NCBI RefSeq assembly: GCF_036324365.1
Contig: NZ_CP137080.1
Location: 1,302,001 to 1,366,000 of the forward strand
DNA from: Microbacterium limosum
GTDB taxonomy: Bacteria; Actinomycetota; Actinomycetes; Actinomycetales; Microbacteriaceae
DNA length: 64,000 bases
Direction: 5' to 3'
The translations under genes were made by a program, and so were the position numbers. A model generated the notes under the pieces. It was not told where the DNA came from and made no database searches. It was given only the letters and a program-made list of their open reading frames with translations. Below, one piece after another: positions 19,201-29,129 of this stretch. Numbering within the stretch: position 1 is the first letter of the stretch; each line of letters begins with the position of its first letter.

Positions 19201-19830
19201 GTGACCACGAAGTCCCAGGACCGCCGCAAGGTGCGCCTCTCGCGCGCCCTCGGCGTCGCACTGACCCCCAAGGCCGCCCGCTACCTCGAGAAGCGTCCCT
19301 ACGCTCCCGGCGAGCACGGCCGCACCAAGCGCAAGGCCGACAGCGACTACGCCGTCCGTCTGCGCGAGAAGCAGCGTCTGCGCGAGCAGTACGGCATCCG
19401 CGAGAAGCAGCTGCGTATCGCCTTCAATGAGGCTCGCCGCACCGAGGGCCTGACGGGTGAGAACCTCGTCGAGCTGCTCGAGATGCGTCTCGACGCGCTC
19501 GTCGTGCGCGCCGGCTTCGCCCGCACGACCGCGCAGGCCCGCCAGCTCGTCGTGCACCGTCACATCCTCGTCGACGGTCAGCTCGTGGATCGCCCCTCGT
19601 TCCGGGTCAAGCCGGGACAGCAGATCCACGTCAAGCCCAAGAGCGAGAGCCTCGAGCCGTTCCAGGTGGCGGCTGCCGGCGGTCACGCCGAAGTGCTGCC
19701 CCCGGTTCCCGGCTACCTCGAGGTCGACCTGTCGACCCTCCGGGCCACGCTCGTGCGTCGCCCGAAGCGCGCGGAGGTCCCCGTGACCTGTGACGTGCAG
19801 CTCGTCGTGGAGTACTACGCGGCGCGCTAA
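19201..19830 (+). CDS. rpsD: 30S ribosomal protein S4
   Basis: A 209-residue primary rRNA-binding protein of the small subunit body. The N-terminal part lacks the four zinc cysteines, which is the cysteine-free form of S4. The S4 RNA-binding domain is clear at about residues 97-160 (LVELLEMRLDALVVRAGFA, ARQLVVHRHILVDG). The frame is open upstream, but GTG 19201, with GAAGGA about 8 bases before it, gives the family's usual N-terminus TTKSQDRRKVRLSRALG. Monocistronic, with a strong terminator after it. Confidence 0.97.
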   Translation: MTTKSQDRRKVRLSRALGVALTPKAARYLEKRPYAPGEHGRTKRKADSDYAVRLREKQRLREQYGIREKQLRIAFNEARRTEGLTGENLVELLEMRLDALVVRAGFARTTAQARQLVVHRHILVDGQLVDRPSFRVKPGQQIHVKPKSESLEPFQVAAAGGHAEVLPPVPGYLEVDLSTLRATLVRRPKRAEVPVTCDVQLVVEYYAAR

Positions 19831-19855
19831 GCGACGTCCACCGCTGCGAAGCGCA

Positions 19856-19893
19856 CGAAGGGCGCCGGGTCTCCACGGATCCGGCGCCCTTCG
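19856..19893 (+). terminator. Strong hairpin terminator after rpsD
   Basis: A perfect 13-base stem, CGAAGGGCGCCGG (19856-19868) with CCGGCGCCCTTCG (19881-19893), can extend by a G-U and a T-A pair to leave an 8-base loop. It begins 26 bases after the rpsD stop. There is no long T-run, as is usual for GC-rich actinobacterial terminators. Confidence 0.8.
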
Positions 19894-19957
19894 GCGTCGG
19901 TGGCTACGATGGGTCAGACGCCGCGTCCGCGACGTCTATCGGCGAGGAAGTGATGAC

Positions 19958-20206
19958 ATGAAGAACCTCCTGTGGTTCACGTTCGGCATCGTCGGCGGTT
20001 TCGTGATCGCGCACCTGGTGGACAAGAACCCGGCCGGTCACGACGCCCTCGCCGAGATCGACGCGCGGATCGGGGAGTTCACCGACCGCATCGGCGAGGC
20101 CTACCGGGACCAGGAATCGCGCCTGGGTCAGATCGTCGACGACGCCAAGGACGCGGTGGCACGCGCCGCCGACGCGGCGGCCGACTCGGCCCGCTCCGCC
20201 GAGTAG
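19958..20206 (+). CDS. Small membrane-anchored helical protein
   Basis: An 82-residue protein with one N-terminal membrane helix (LLWFTFGIVGGFVIAHLV) followed by a charged, probably amphipathic coiled-coil tail rich in Asp/Ala/Arg. GAGGAAG lies 7 bases upstream of ATG 19958. No domain is recognised. It lies between rpsD and alaS, a position where other actinobacteria carry a small membrane protein of similar design, so it is likely real and conserved; function unknown. Confidence 0.8.
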   Translation: MKNLLWFTFGIVGGFVIAHLVDKNPAGHDALAEIDARIGEFTDRIGEAYRDQESRLGQIVDDAKDAVARAADAAADSARSAE

Positions 20207-20286
20207 CAGCGCCCCGCTCGACACACCCACCTCTCTCACCGCCGCGGACCGGCGGTGATCACGCTGGCAAGGACACCCCACTCCGC

Positions 20287-22953
20287 ATGAAGACCGCCGA
20301 CATCGCGAAGCGCTACCTCGACTACTTCGAGAAGAACGACCACACCATCGTTCCGTCGGCGTCGCTCGTGACCGATGATCCCTCGCTGCTGTTCACGGTC
20401 GCCGGGATGGTCCCGTTCATCCCCTACCTCACGGGCGTCGTCCCCGCGCCCTTCTCGCGGGCGGCCGATGTGCAGAAGTGCATCCGCACGAACGACATCG
20501 AAGAGGTCGGTCACACGGCTCGCCACGGCACCTTCTTCCAGATGCTCGGGAACTGGTCGTTCGGCGACTACTTCAAGGAAGGCGCGATCGGCTACGCATG
20601 GGAGCTGCTGACGTCGTCGGAGTCCGACGGCGGGCTGGGGTTCGCAGAGCGCGACCTGTGGGTGACCGTCTACGAGGACGACGACGAGGCGGCGCTGCTG
20701 TGGCAGAAGGTCGCCGGTGTCCCCGCCGAGCGCATCCAGCGTCTGGGGAAGGACGACAACTACTGGTCCACGGGCCAGCCGGGCCCCGCGGGCCCCTGCT
20801 CGGAGATCTACTTCGACCGCGGTCCCGCCTACGGTCGCGATGGCGGACCCGCCGTCGACGACAACCGGTTCACCGAGATCTGGAACCTCGTGTTCATGCA
20901 GGATCTCATCACGAACGTGCGCAGCAAGGTCGACTTCGACATCGTCGGCGAGCTCCCGATGAAGAACATCGACACGGGCATGGGGCTCGAGCGCGTCGCC
21001 TTCATCAAGCAGGGCGTCGAGAACATGTACGAGATCGACCAGGTGCGTCCCGTGCTCGATCGCGCCGTCGAGCTCTCCGGCCGCCGCTACGGCGCGGAGC
21101 ACGAGGACGACGTGCGCTTCCGCGTCATCGCCGACCACGTCCGTTCGTCGCTGATGCTGCTCTCCGACGGCGTCACCCCCTCCAACGAGGGTCGCGGTTA
21201 CATCCTCCGCCGTCTGATGCGCCGGTCGGTGCGCGCCATGCGTCTGCTCGGGGTCGACGGCCCGACGTTCCCCGAACTGTTCTCCGCCTCGCGGGACGCG
21301 ATGAAGTCCGCGTACCCCGAGCTCGAGACCGAGTACCCGCGCCTCTCCGCGTACGCGTACGCCGAGGAGGAGACGTTCCTGCGCACCCTCGCCTCGGGCT
21401 CGAGCATCCTCGATCTCGCGGTGACGCAGACGAAGGATGCCGGGGGCACACAGGTGTCGGGGACGGAGGCGTTCCTTCTCCACGACACGTACGGCTTCCC
21501 GATCGACCTCACGCTCGAGGTGGCCGCCGAGGCGGGCCTGAGCGTGGATCGTGCGGCGTTCGACGCGCTCATGCTGGAGCAGCGCACGCGCGCCAAGACC
21601 GACGCGAAGAGTCGTAAGCGCGCCCTCGCGGACCACAGCGTCTACCGCGACTTCCGCGCCCTGGGCGAGACCGTCTTCACGGGATACACCGACCTCGAGA
21701 CCGAGTCCCGGGTGCTCGGCCTCCTCGTCGAGGGCGTCTCCGTTGACCGGGTGGGCGTCGGGCAGGTGGCCGAGGTCATCCTCGCGGAGACCGCGCTGTA
21801 CGCCGAGTCCGGCGGGCAGGTCGCCGACAAGGGGATCATCGTGGGTCCGGGGTACGAGCTTGACGTGCTCGACGTCCAGAAGCCGGTGCCGGGCCTCGTC
21901 AGCCACACCGTCGAGGTCACCGCGGGCGAGGTGGCCGTGGGCGCCGCGGCGACATCGGTCGTCGACGCCGCGAACCGCCGTGCGGCGCGCCAGGCGCACT
22001 CCGCGACGCACCTCGTGCACGCCGCGCTGCGGGACACGCTCGGGTCGAGCGCGACGCAGGCCGGTTCGCTGAACCGGGCCGGCTATCTGCGGTTCGACTT
22101 CACGTGGGGCCAGGCGCTGTCGGCCCAGACGCGCTCCGAGATCGAGGAGATCGCGAACAACGCCATCCGCGACAACCTCGCGGTCGAGACGCGCGTGCTC
22201 TCGCTCGACGAGGCGAAGGCCGCCGGTGCCATGGCGCTGTTCGGCGAGAAGTACGGCGACGTCGTGCGGATGGTCGACATCGGCGGTCCGTGGTCGCGCG
22301 AGCTGTGCGCCGGCACCCACGTCGGATCCAGCGCCGAGATCGGGCTCATCTCGCTGGTCGGCGAGTCCTCGGTGGGCGCGTCGAACCGCCGCATCGAATC
22401 CCTCGTCGGTCTCGACGCGTTCCGTGAGCTCGCCGCCGAGCGCGCCATCGTGTCACAGCTGACGACATCGCTGAAGACGCCCCGCGACCAGCTCCCCGAC
22501 AGGATCGCGGAGCTGTCGGCGAGCCTGAAGGCAGCCGAGAAGAAGATCGCGGCCTACGAATCGCGCGCCCTGCTGGAGCGGGTGCCCGCTCTCGCGGAGG
22601 CCGCCGAGAGCATCGGTGCGGTGCGGGTCGTCGCGGCGGACGTGTCGACCGTCGCATCGCAGGACGACCTGCGTCAGCTCGTCGTCGGCGTGCGCGACCG
22701 GCTGTCGGCGGCTACCGCCGTCGTGGCGCTGGGTGCCAGGGTCGGCGATCGTCCGGTCGTGATCGTCGCCACGAACGACGACGCGCGTGGGCGGGGCATC
22801 AAGGCCGGCGTCCTGGCGAAGGCCGCGGCCGCGGCTCTCGGCGGCGGCGGCGGCGGGCGGGACGACATCGCGCAGGGTGGCGGGGCGGATGCCGCGGCGC
22901 TCCCCGAGGCGCTCGAGGCGGTCCGCGCCGGCATCCGCGCCGCGATCGCGTGA
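20287..22953 (+). CDS. alaS: Alanyl-tRNA synthetase
   Basis: An 888-residue class II synthetase with editing. The catalytic core starts TADIAKRYLDYFEKNDHTIV and includes FQMLGNWSFGDYFK and the motif 3 region TGMGLERVA. The editing domain has the zinc-binding HSATHL and CAGTH motifs. The C-terminal DHHA1-type region is present, ending in a glycine-rich stretch (GGGGGGRDDIAQGGG) that is the usual signature. The frame is open upstream; ATG 20287 gives the standard N-terminus. Its stop overlaps ruvX by four bases, opening a long biosynthetic operon. Confidence 0.98.
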   Translation: MKTADIAKRYLDYFEKNDHTIVPSASLVTDDPSLLFTVAGMVPFIPYLTGVVPAPFSRAADVQKCIRTNDIEEVGHTARHGTFFQMLGNWSFGDYFKEGAIGYAWELLTSSESDGGLGFAERDLWVTVYEDDDEAALLWQKVAGVPAERIQRLGKDDNYWSTGQPGPAGPCSEIYFDRGPAYGRDGGPAVDDNRFTEIWNLVFMQDLITNVRSKVDFDIVGELPMKNIDTGMGLERVAFIKQGVENMYEIDQVRPVLDRAVELSGRRYGAEHEDDVRFRVIADHVRSSLMLLSDGVTPSNEGRGYILRRLMRRSVRAMRLLGVDGPTFPELFSASRDAMKSAYPELETEYPRLSAYAYAEEETFLRTLASGSSILDLAVTQTKDAGGTQVSGTEAFLLHDTYGFPIDLTLEVAAEAGLSVDRAAFDALMLEQRTRAKTDAKSRKRALADHSVYRDFRALGETVFTGYTDLETESRVLGLLVEGVSVDRVGVGQVAEVILAETALYAESGGQVADKGIIVGPGYELDVLDVQKPVPGLVSHTVEVTAGEVAVGAAATSVVDAANRRAARQAHSATHLVHAALRDTLGSSATQAGSLNRAGYLRFDFTWGQALSAQTRSEIEEIANNAIRDNLAVETRVLSLDEAKAAGAMALFGEKYGDVVRMVDIGGPWSRELCAGTHVGSSAEIGLISLVGESSVGASNRRIESLVGLDAFRELAAERAIVSQLTTSLKTPRDQLPDRIAELSASLKAAEKKIAAYESRALLERVPALAEAAESIGAVRVVAADVSTVASQDDLRQLVVGVRDRLSAATAVVALGARVGDRPVVIVATNDDARGRGIKAGVLAKAAAAALGGGGGGRDDIAQGGGADAAALPEALEAVRAGIRAAIA

Positions 22954-23426
22954 GCGGATTCCGCCCCGGCGTGCGGCTCGGCGTCGACGTCGGGAGGGCG
23001 CGCGTGGGTGTGGCCCGCTGCGACCGCGACGGTCTGCTCGCGACTCCCGTGGAGACCGTGACGCGCACCGACCCCGGAGCCGTCGCGCGCATCGCCGCGC
23101 TGGCCGACGAGTACGGCGCCGTCGAGATCGTGGTCGGCCTGCCGGTGAGCCTGTCGGGAGGTGAGACGCCCTCGACGTCCGATGCGAGGGCGTTCGCGGC
23201 GGAGATCGTCGCGGCATCCGCCCTGCCCGTGCGCCTGGTCGACGAGCGGCTGAGCACCGTGACGGCGCACGACGCCCTCCGGCGCTCGGGCCGGTCCCAG
23301 CGCTCGTCGCGTAGCATTGTCGACCAGGTCGCCGCGGTCGTGCTCCTGCAGCACGCCCTCGATATCGAGAAGAGGACGGGACGCCCTGCCGGCGAGCCCG
23401 TCCATCCTGAGGAGCCCCCCTCCTGA
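22950..23426 (+). CDS. ruvX: Holliday junction resolvase-like RNase YqgF/RuvX
   Basis: A 158-residue RNase H-fold protein. The first strand LGVDVGRARVGVA, the VVGLPVSLSG segment and the ending VDQVAAVVLLQHALD carry the family's conserved acidic residues; VRLVDERLSTVTAH is diagnostic. In other bacteria YqgF takes part in 16S rRNA 5'-end processing; a role in recombination has been suggested by fold. The GTG overlaps the alaS stop and the TGA overlaps the mltG ATG, so all three are coupled. Confidence 0.94.
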   Translation: MSGFRPGVRLGVDVGRARVGVARCDRDGLLATPVETVTRTDPGAVARIAALADEYGAVEIVVGLPVSLSGGETPSTSDARAFAAEIVAASALPVRLVDERLSTVTAHDALRRSGRSQRSSRSIVDQVAAVVLLQHALDIEKRTGRPAGEPVHPEEPPS

Positions 23427-24874
23427 TGTCCCATAACACGCCCTCTGAAGGTCCTGACGAGGATCGGTTCGCCGAGCTCTTCGGGAAGCTCCCGGACCCG
23501 CGTCAGCGCGACGCCGGAGAGCGCCAACCCGAGCCCGAGCCGCCCCTGTCGCGTCGGGAGGCCAGGCAGCGCGCCGCCGCCTCGTCTCCGGGCCCGGGCG
23601 CGGGCGCAGACGAGGGCACTCCCGAGCCCGTCGCGGCCCCGCGCGCGGACGCTCCGCGCATCACGCGGGAGCCGGCACCCGCGCCGGCGGCGGCGGGGCA
23701 TTCGGCGGCGGGCGGCGGCTCGACGATGACGCTCGACGCGCTGTTCGCCGACGAGACGCACGCGACGCCCACCCGCGCGGAGAAGAAGCGGAATCGCCGC
23801 GTGGGGGGCTGGATCGCTCTCGGCGTCGTGGTGCTGGTCGTCGGGGGGATCGTCGGTACGGGCGCATGGGCATGGGCCGCCTACGAGGACCAGATCCGCG
23901 CCGTCTTCGGATGGCAGGAGCCCATCGACTACGAGCCCGGGATGGCCACGGGCGAAGCGCTCGTGACCATCGTCGACGGCGACACGGGTGCGACGATCTC
24001 CGACACGCTCTACGAGGCCGGCGTGACGATGACGCCCGAGGCCTTCTACTCGCACATCCTCACGCTCGACGCGGTGCCCACCTTCTATCCGGGCGTGTTC
24101 CAGCTTCAGCAGCAGATGACCTCGGCCGCGGCGCTCGAGGCGCTGCAGAATCCGGACAACCGTATGGAGAACTCGGCGCAGCTGCGCGAGGGCCTCACGG
24201 TAGAGCAGACGCTTCCCCTCCTGGCCGACGGCATCGGCCTGCCGATCGAGGAGCTGCAGGCGGCCGTCTCCGACCCCGCGCTGTATGGCGTGCCCGCGGC
24301 CACCCTCGAGGGCTGGCTGTTCCCGGCGACGTATCAGTTCTCGCCGGGCGTGACCGCACCCGAGGTCATCCAGACGCTCGTGGACCGCACGATCCAGTCG
24401 CTCGACTCGGCGGGCGTGCCGGTGGAGGAGCGCGAGCGCATCCTCACGATCGCGTCGATCATCGAGCGCGAGGCGCGCTTCGAGGACGACTTCTATCGCG
24501 TCTCGCGCGTCATCTACAACAGGCTCTCGCCCGACAACCAGGAGACCAACGGGCTGCTGCAGATGGACTCGACGGCGCAGTACGGCTACGGCGAGATGCA
24601 CGACGGCACCGTCTCCTCGACCGCCGAGGCGCTCGAGGACGACAACCCCTGGAACACGTACGTGAACACCGGGCTCCCGATCGGTCCCATCGCCAATCCC
24701 GGCGACACCGCGATCGATGCCGCGATGAATCCCGCCGACGGCCCGTGGCTGTATTTCGTCACGGTCAATCTCGACACCGGCGAGACGGTCTTCACCGAGA
24801 CGAACGCGCAGCATCAGCAGGCCGTCACGCAGTGGCAGCAGTGGTGCCGCGACAATCCCGACTCCGGGTGCTGA
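23426..24874 (+). CDS. mltG: Endolytic murein transglycosylase MltG
   Basis: A 482-residue membrane-anchored YceG-like enzyme that cleaves nascent peptidoglycan and sets glycan chain length. A long disordered, Pro/Ala/Glu-rich cytoplasmic N-terminus (about 125 residues) precedes one membrane helix (WIALGVVVLVVGGIVGTG). The extracellular domain shows the catalytic glutamate at residue 347 in SIIEREA and the conserved GLLQMDSTAQYGYG and NTYVNTGLPIGPIANPG blocks. It is followed one base later by aroE, the conserved actinobacterial pairing. Confidence 0.95.
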   Translation: MSHNTPSEGPDEDRFAELFGKLPDPRQRDAGERQPEPEPPLSRREARQRAAASSPGPGAGADEGTPEPVAAPRADAPRITREPAPAPAAAGHSAAGGGSTMTLDALFADETHATPTRAEKKRNRRVGGWIALGVVVLVVGGIVGTGAWAWAAYEDQIRAVFGWQEPIDYEPGMATGEALVTIVDGDTGATISDTLYEAGVTMTPEAFYSHILTLDAVPTFYPGVFQLQQQMTSAAALEALQNPDNRMENSAQLREGLTVEQTLPLLADGIGLPIEELQAAVSDPALYGVPAATLEGWLFPATYQFSPGVTAPEVIQTLVDRTIQSLDSAGVPVEERERILTIASIIEREARFEDDFYRVSRVIYNRLSPDNQETNGLLQMDSTAQYGYGEMHDGTVSSTAEALEDDNPWNTYVNTGLPIGPIANPGDTAIDAAMNPADGPWLYFVTVNLDTGETVFTETNAQHQQAVTQWQQWCRDNPDSGC

Positions 24875-24875
24875 C

Positions 24876-25721
24876 GTGACGGTCACCGGACCCCGCACCC
24901 GCCTCGCGGTGTGGGGGAGCCCGATCGCGCACAGCAGGTCCCCGCAGCTGCACCTCGCAGCCTACGCCGCGCTCGGACTGGACTGGCGCTACGAGCGGCG
25001 TGAGGTCGGCGCGGAGCGCTTCGACGAGTCCGTCGCCTCGCTGGATGACACGTGGCGGGGCCTGTCGCTGACGATGCCGCTGAAGGAGGGCGCGTTCCGC
25101 ATCGCGGTAGAGCGGGATCGCCGTGCCGAGCTCACCGGGGCCGTCAACACGCTCCTGCTCGGACCCGGGGGCCCGCGGGGCGTCAACACGGACGTGGGCG
25201 GTCTCGTGCGAGCTCTCGGCGACGCCGGGGTGCGGGCGGTGGAGACGGCGCGCGTCATCGGGGCCGGGGCCACGGCATCCTCCGCTCTGGTCGCGCTCAG
25301 CGAGCTGGGCGCGTCGCGCGTGGATGTGCTCGCCCGGCGTCCGGACGCGGCCCGGGGACTGGTCGTCCTCGGCTCCCGCCTCGGGATGGATGTGCGTGCG
25401 CGCCCGCTCGGCGAGGATCCGGCGACGCTTGCGGACGTGGTCATCGGCACGCTGCCGGGCGGCGCGGCGCTGGCGGAGAAGGACGCGGACGCCGCGCTGA
25501 CGGATGCCCCGGTGCTGCTGGATGTCGCCTACAGCCCCTGGCCGTCCGCCCTCGCGGAGCGCCAGCGGCTCCGCGGCGGCGCGGCTGTCTCGGGCCTCGG
25601 GATGCTGCTGCACCAGGCCCTCTTGCAGGTGCGATTCTTCGCGAACGGCGACGTGGACGAGCCGCTCGCCGCGGAGGACGACGTCCTCGCCGCGATGCGT
25701 GCGGCGCTCATGGGAGACTAG
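24876..25721 (+). CDS. aroE: Shikimate dehydrogenase
   Basis: A 281-residue NADPH-dependent enzyme reducing 3-dehydroshikimate to shikimate. Substrate-binding residues are seen in [10 protein letters not shown] (Ser pair), SLTMPLK (catalytic lysine), TGAVNTLL (Asn) and VNTDVGG (Asp); the nucleotide-binding loop is [19 protein letters not shown], a variant of GxGGxx. The C-terminal [13 protein letters not shown] completes the substrate site. GTG 24876 is one base after the mltG stop. Fourth chorismate-pathway step; aroC, aroK, aroB and aroQ follow directly. Confidence 0.94.
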   Translation: MTVTGPRTRLAVWGSPIAHSRSPQLHLAAYAALGLDWRYERREVGAERFDESVASLDDTWRGLSLTMPLKEGAFRIAVERDRRAELTGAVNTLLLGPGGPRGVNTDVGGLVRALGDAGVRAVETARVIGAGATASSALVALSELGASRVDVLARRPDAARGLVVLGSRLGMDVRARPLGEDPATLADVVIGTLPGGAALAEKDADAALTDAPVLLDVAYSPWPSALAERQRLRGGAAVSGLGMLLHQALLQVRFFANGDVDEPLAAEDDVLAAMRAALMGD

Positions 25722-25725
25722 ACAT

Positions 25726-26952
25726 ATGCTTCGCGTGCTCACGGCCGGTGAATCCCACGGCCCCGAACTCGTCGCCGTCATGGAGGGACTGCCCGCGGGC
25801 GTCCCCGTGTCGCTCGACGCCATCCGCGCCGACCTCGCCCGCCGGAAGCTCGGCTACGGCCGCGGCTCCCGCATGAAGTTCGAGGAGGACGAGCTCACCA
25901 TCTCCGGCGGCGTGCGTCACGGGCTGTCGCTCGGCAGCCCCATCGCGCTGCGCATCGGCAACACCGAGTGGCCGAAGTGGGTCGAGGTGATGAGCCCCGA
26001 GCCCGTCGAGCTGACCGAGCGCTCGCGCGGCCGCGGTGCCGCCCTCACCCGTCCGCGCCCGGGGCACGCCGATCTCGTCGGCATGCAGAAATACGGCTTC
26101 GACGAGGCACGCCCGATCCTCGAGCGCGCGAGCGCCCGCGAGACCGCCGCGCGCGTCGCCCTCGGCGCGCTGGCCCGGGGCTTCCTCGCGGAGCTCGGTA
26201 TCCGGCTCGTGAGCCACACCCTGTCGATCGGTCCGGTTCGCGTCCCGGATGACGCGCGCCTGCCGACCCCGGACGACGTCGACGCCCTCGACGCCGACCC
26301 GCTGCGATGCTTCGACCCCGAGACGTCCTCGCGGATGGTCGCCGAGGTCGACGAGGCCCGCAAGGACGGCGACACCCTCGGCGGGATCGTCGAGGTGCTC
26401 GCCTACGGACTGCCGCCCGGGCTCGGCTCCCACGTGCACTGGGATCGTCGCCTCGACGGCAAGCTGGCGCAGGCGCTCATGAGCATCCAGGCGATCAAGG
26501 GCGTCGAGGTCGGCGACGGCTTCGAGACCACCCGCCGCCGCGGGTCGGTCGCCCACGACGAGCTCTTCGCGGCCGACGCCGGCATCACGCGCGGCTCCGA
26601 CCGCGCCGGCGGCACCGAAGGCGGCATGTCCACGGGCACGGTGCTGCGCGTTCGCGCGGGCATGAAGCCGATCGCCACGGTCCCGCACGCACTGCGCACC
26701 GTCGACGTGGCATCCGGGGAGACGGCCTCCGCGCACCACCAGCGCTCCGATGTCTGCGCCGTGCCAGCGGCGGGCGTCGTGGCCGAGGCCATGGTGGCGA
26801 TCGTGCTCGCCGACGCGGTGCTGGAGAAGTTCGGCGGCGACAGTGTCCGCGAGACCCGTCGCAACCTCGAGTCCTACCTCGCCGAGATGCCGGCGACGCT
26901 GCGGTCGGCGCCGGCATCAGAGGCCGACCTGCTCGCGCATGAGCTCTCCTGA
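25726..26952 (+). CDS. aroC: Chorismate synthase
   Basis: A 408-residue FMN-dependent enzyme making chorismate from EPSP. Signatures: [20 protein letters not shown] at the start, [12 protein letters not shown], and [19 protein letters not shown]; later [12 protein letters not shown] binds flavin. The frame is open upstream but ATG 25726 is four bases past the aroE stop and gives the family N-terminus. Its 3' end overlaps aroK by 14 bases. Confidence 0.97.
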   Translation: MLRVLTAGESHGPELVAVMEGLPAGVPVSLDAIRADLARRKLGYGRGSRMKFEEDELTISGGVRHGLSLGSPIALRIGNTEWPKWVEVMSPEPVELTERSRGRGAALTRPRPGHADLVGMQKYGFDEARPILERASARETAARVALGALARGFLAELGIRLVSHTLSIGPVRVPDDARLPTPDDVDALDADPLRCFDPETSSRMVAEVDEARKDGDTLGGIVEVLAYGLPPGLGSHVHWDRRLDGKLAQALMSIQAIKGVEVGDGFETTRRRGSVAHDELFAADAGITRGSDRAGGTEGGMSTGTVLRVRAGMKPIATVPHALRTVDVASGETASAHHQRSDVCAVPAAGVVAEAMVAIVLADAVLEKFGGDSVRETRRNLESYLAEMPATLRSAPASEADLLAHELS

Positions 26953-27496
26953 CGGCGGCGCCCTCGTCCTGGTCGGCCCGATGGGCTCGGGCAAGACGAG
27001 CGTCGGCAAGCGCGTCGCTCGGGCGCTGGGCTGGTCCTTCACCGACACCGACGCCCTGGTGGTGCGCGAGAACGGACCCCTGCCGCAGCTGTTCGCCACC
27101 CACGGGGAGGCACACTTCCGGGCGCTGGAGCGCGACGCGGTGAGCCGTGCGCTGGCGGGCGGCGGCGTCGTGTCCCTCGGCGGCGGCGCGGTGCTCGATG
27201 CGCGCACCCGGTCGGACCTCGCCGCGCACCGGGTGGCGCTGCTCACCGTCGACCCTCACGTCGTCGCATCGCGCCTCGGGGGAGCGGGCCGGCCGCTCCT
27301 GGACGGAGAGGACCCCCTGGCGCGATGGCAGCGCATCCTCGCCGAGCGGCGACCCCTGTACGAGGAGGTCGCGGACGCGACCTTCGACACGTCCTCCGGC
27401 CCGCTCTCGCGGGTCGTGGAGGCGATCGTGACCTGGGCCCAGGCGCCCCTTCCGCCCTCGTCCCCGGCCCAGTCCGGCATCCAGGAGACCCTGTGA
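26939..27496 (+). CDS. aroK: Shikimate kinase
   Basis: A 185-residue NMP-kinase-like enzyme phosphorylating shikimate at the 3-OH. P-loop is [12 protein letters not shown]; shikimate-binding residues lie in FTDTDALV (Asp) and the [13 protein letters not shown] turn; the lid carries [13 protein letters not shown]. The first ATG that gives the usual N-terminus, 26939, overlaps aroC by 14 bases; its TGA overlaps the aroB GTG. The C-terminal 20 residues are Pro-rich and extend past the standard fold. Confidence 0.94.
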   Translation: MSSPDGGALVLVGPMGSGKTSVGKRVARALGWSFTDTDALVVRENGPLPQLFATHGEAHFRALERDAVSRALAGGGVVSLGGGAVLDARTRSDLAAHRVALLTVDPHVVASRLGGAGRPLLDGEDPLARWQRILAERRPLYEEVADATFDTSSGPLSRVVEAIVTWAQAPLPPSSPAQSGIQETL

Positions 27497-28572
27497 GCAT
27501 CACGACCATCACCGTGGCCGGCGACGACGGCTACGACATCCTCATCGGCCGCGGCACGCTCGCGCGGGTCGGCGATCTGCTTGCGGCGTCGACGCGGAAG
27601 GTCCTCATCGTCCACCCGCCGACCCTCGGCCGCAAGGCGTCCGCCCTGCGCGAGCAGCTCATGGCGGACGCGGGACGCGAGGTTCTGCTCGCCGAGGTGC
27701 CCGACGCGGAGGCGGGCAAGCGCGTCGAGGTCGCCGCGTTCTGCTGGCAGGTCATGGGTCAGGCGGACTTCACCCGCACCGACGCCGTCATCGGGTTCGG
27801 CGGGGGAGCCGTGACCGACCTGGCCGGATTCGTCGCGGCGACGTGGCTGCGCGGCGTGCAGATCGTGCAGGTCCCCACCACCGTGCTCGGGATGGTCGAC
27901 GCGGCCGTCGGCGGCAAGACCGGCATCAACACCGCAGAGGGCAAGAACCTCGTCGGCGCCTTCTGGCCGCCGCGCGCCGTCGTCTGCGACCTCGACCTCC
28001 TCGAGACCCTTCCGCATAACGAGATCGTCGCCGGCTTCGCCGAGGTGATCAAGGCGGGCTTCATCGCGGAGCCCGAGATCCTCGAGATCGTCGAGTCGGA
28101 TGCCGCGGCGGCGGTCGACCCGACGACGCCCGCCTTCCGGCGGTGCATCGAACTCGCGATCGGGATGAAGGCGCGGGTCGTGGCCGAGGACCTGCGCGAG
28201 GCGGGGCTGCGCGAGACGCTCAACTACGGGCACACGCTCGGGCATGCGATCGAGCACGCGGAACGCTATCGGTGGCGTCACGGCGCGGCCGTCTCCATCG
28301 GGATGGTCTACGCGGCCGAGCTGTCGCGCCTGGCCGGGCGGCTCTCGGATGCCGGCGCCGCGCGCCACCGCGACATCCTGGAGAGCCTGGGCCTTCCCAC
28401 CGACTATCGCGCGGGGGCGTGGCCGCAGCTGCTGGCAACGATGCAGCGCGACAAGAAGAGCCGCGGCGGGATGCTGCGCTTCATCGTCCTCGACGACATC
28501 GGCCGCCCCACGGTCCTGCAGGCCCCCGACGAGTCGCTGCTGTTCGCCGCATACCAGGAGGTCGCGTCATGA
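27493..28572 (+). CDS. aroB: 3-dehydroquinate synthase
   Basis: A 359-residue NAD- and metal-dependent enzyme converting DAHP to 3-dehydroquinate. The nucleotide-binding segment is GFGGGAVTDLAGFVAATWLR, followed by QVPTTVLGMVDAAVGGKTG; metal ligands lie in GFAEVIKAGF (Glu) and LNYGHTLGHAIEH (two His). The frame is open upstream; GTG 27493 overlaps the aroK stop by four bases and yields normal length. ATGA overlap with aroQ follows. Confidence 0.97.
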   Translation: MSITTITVAGDDGYDILIGRGTLARVGDLLAASTRKVLIVHPPTLGRKASALREQLMADAGREVLLAEVPDAEAGKRVEVAAFCWQVMGQADFTRTDAVIGFGGGAVTDLAGFVAATWLRGVQIVQVPTTVLGMVDAAVGGKTGINTAEGKNLVGAFWPPRAVVCDLDLLETLPHNEIVAGFAEVIKAGFIAEPEILEIVESDAAAAVDPTTPAFRRCIELAIGMKARVVAEDLREAGLRETLNYGHTLGHAIEHAERYRWRHGAAVSIGMVYAAELSRLAGRLSDAGAARHRDILESLGLPTDYRAGAWPQLLATMQRDKKSRGGMLRFIVLDDIGRPTVLQAPDESLLFAAYQEVAS

Positions 28573-29024
28573 CCGACCGCCGGCTGCTGCTGGTCAACGG
28601 ACCGAACCTGAACCTGCTCGGGACCCGGGAGCCGGCCGTCTACGGCTCCGACACGCTTGAGGACGCCGAGGAGCTCGCGATGCACGCGGCGCGCGCGCGG
28701 GGCTTCGACATCCGCGCCGTGCAGAGCAACCACGAGGGTGTGCTGATCGACGCGATCCACGCCGCGCGGCACGACTGCGCAGGCATCGTGATCAACCCTG
28801 GGGGGCTCACCCACACCTCGGTGGTGCTCCGCGACGCCCTCGCGGGCGTCGCTCTCCCGGTGGCCGAGGTCCACGTCTCGGATGTGAAGGCGCGCGAGAG
28901 CTTCCGGCATCATTCGTATGTCGAGGACATCGCGGTCGTCCACGTCATCGGTCTGGGGGTGGCCGGGTACGGCGTCGCGATCGAGCGCCTCATCGACGTC
29001 ATCGAGTCCGACGGCGGGCACTGA
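28569..29024 (+). CDS. aroQ: 3-dehydroquinate dehydratase, type II
   Basis: A 151-residue dodecamer-forming type II dehydroquinase. Conserved elements: LLLVNGPNLNLLGTREP with the flexible loop that follows (catalytic tyrosine in AVYGSDTLED), QSNHEGVLIDAIH, INPGGLTHTSVVLRDAL and AEVHVSDVKARESFRHHSYV. It ends the run of five aro genes. DAHP synthase and EPSP synthase are not in this window. Confidence 0.96.
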   Translation: MTDRRLLLVNGPNLNLLGTREPAVYGSDTLEDAEELAMHAARARGFDIRAVQSNHEGVLIDAIHAARHDCAGIVINPGGLTHTSVVLRDALAGVALPVAEVHVSDVKARESFRHHSYVEDIAVVHVIGLGVAGYGVAIERLIDVIESDGGH

Positions 29025-29050
29025 TACGCACCCGTCGGACGGTCATCACG

Positions 29051-29056
29051 TAGAAT
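29051..29056 (+). promoter_or_regulatory. -10 element for efp
   Basis: TAGAAT lies 26 bases after the aroQ stop and about 73 bases before the efp ATG. The leader between them contains a GC-rich stretch and the ribosome binding site AAGGA at 29112-29116. Confidence 0.5.
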
Positions 29057-29129
29057 CGACCGTCGGGCCCGGCTGGGCCGCACTCCTCCCGGGCGCAGGC
29101 CCCGCCATCTCGAAGGACCTCACACACCC

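Noticed and set aside
20207..20286. T-box leader before alaS
   Set aside because: The gap is only 80 bases and lacks a specifier loop or terminator; too short for a T-box.
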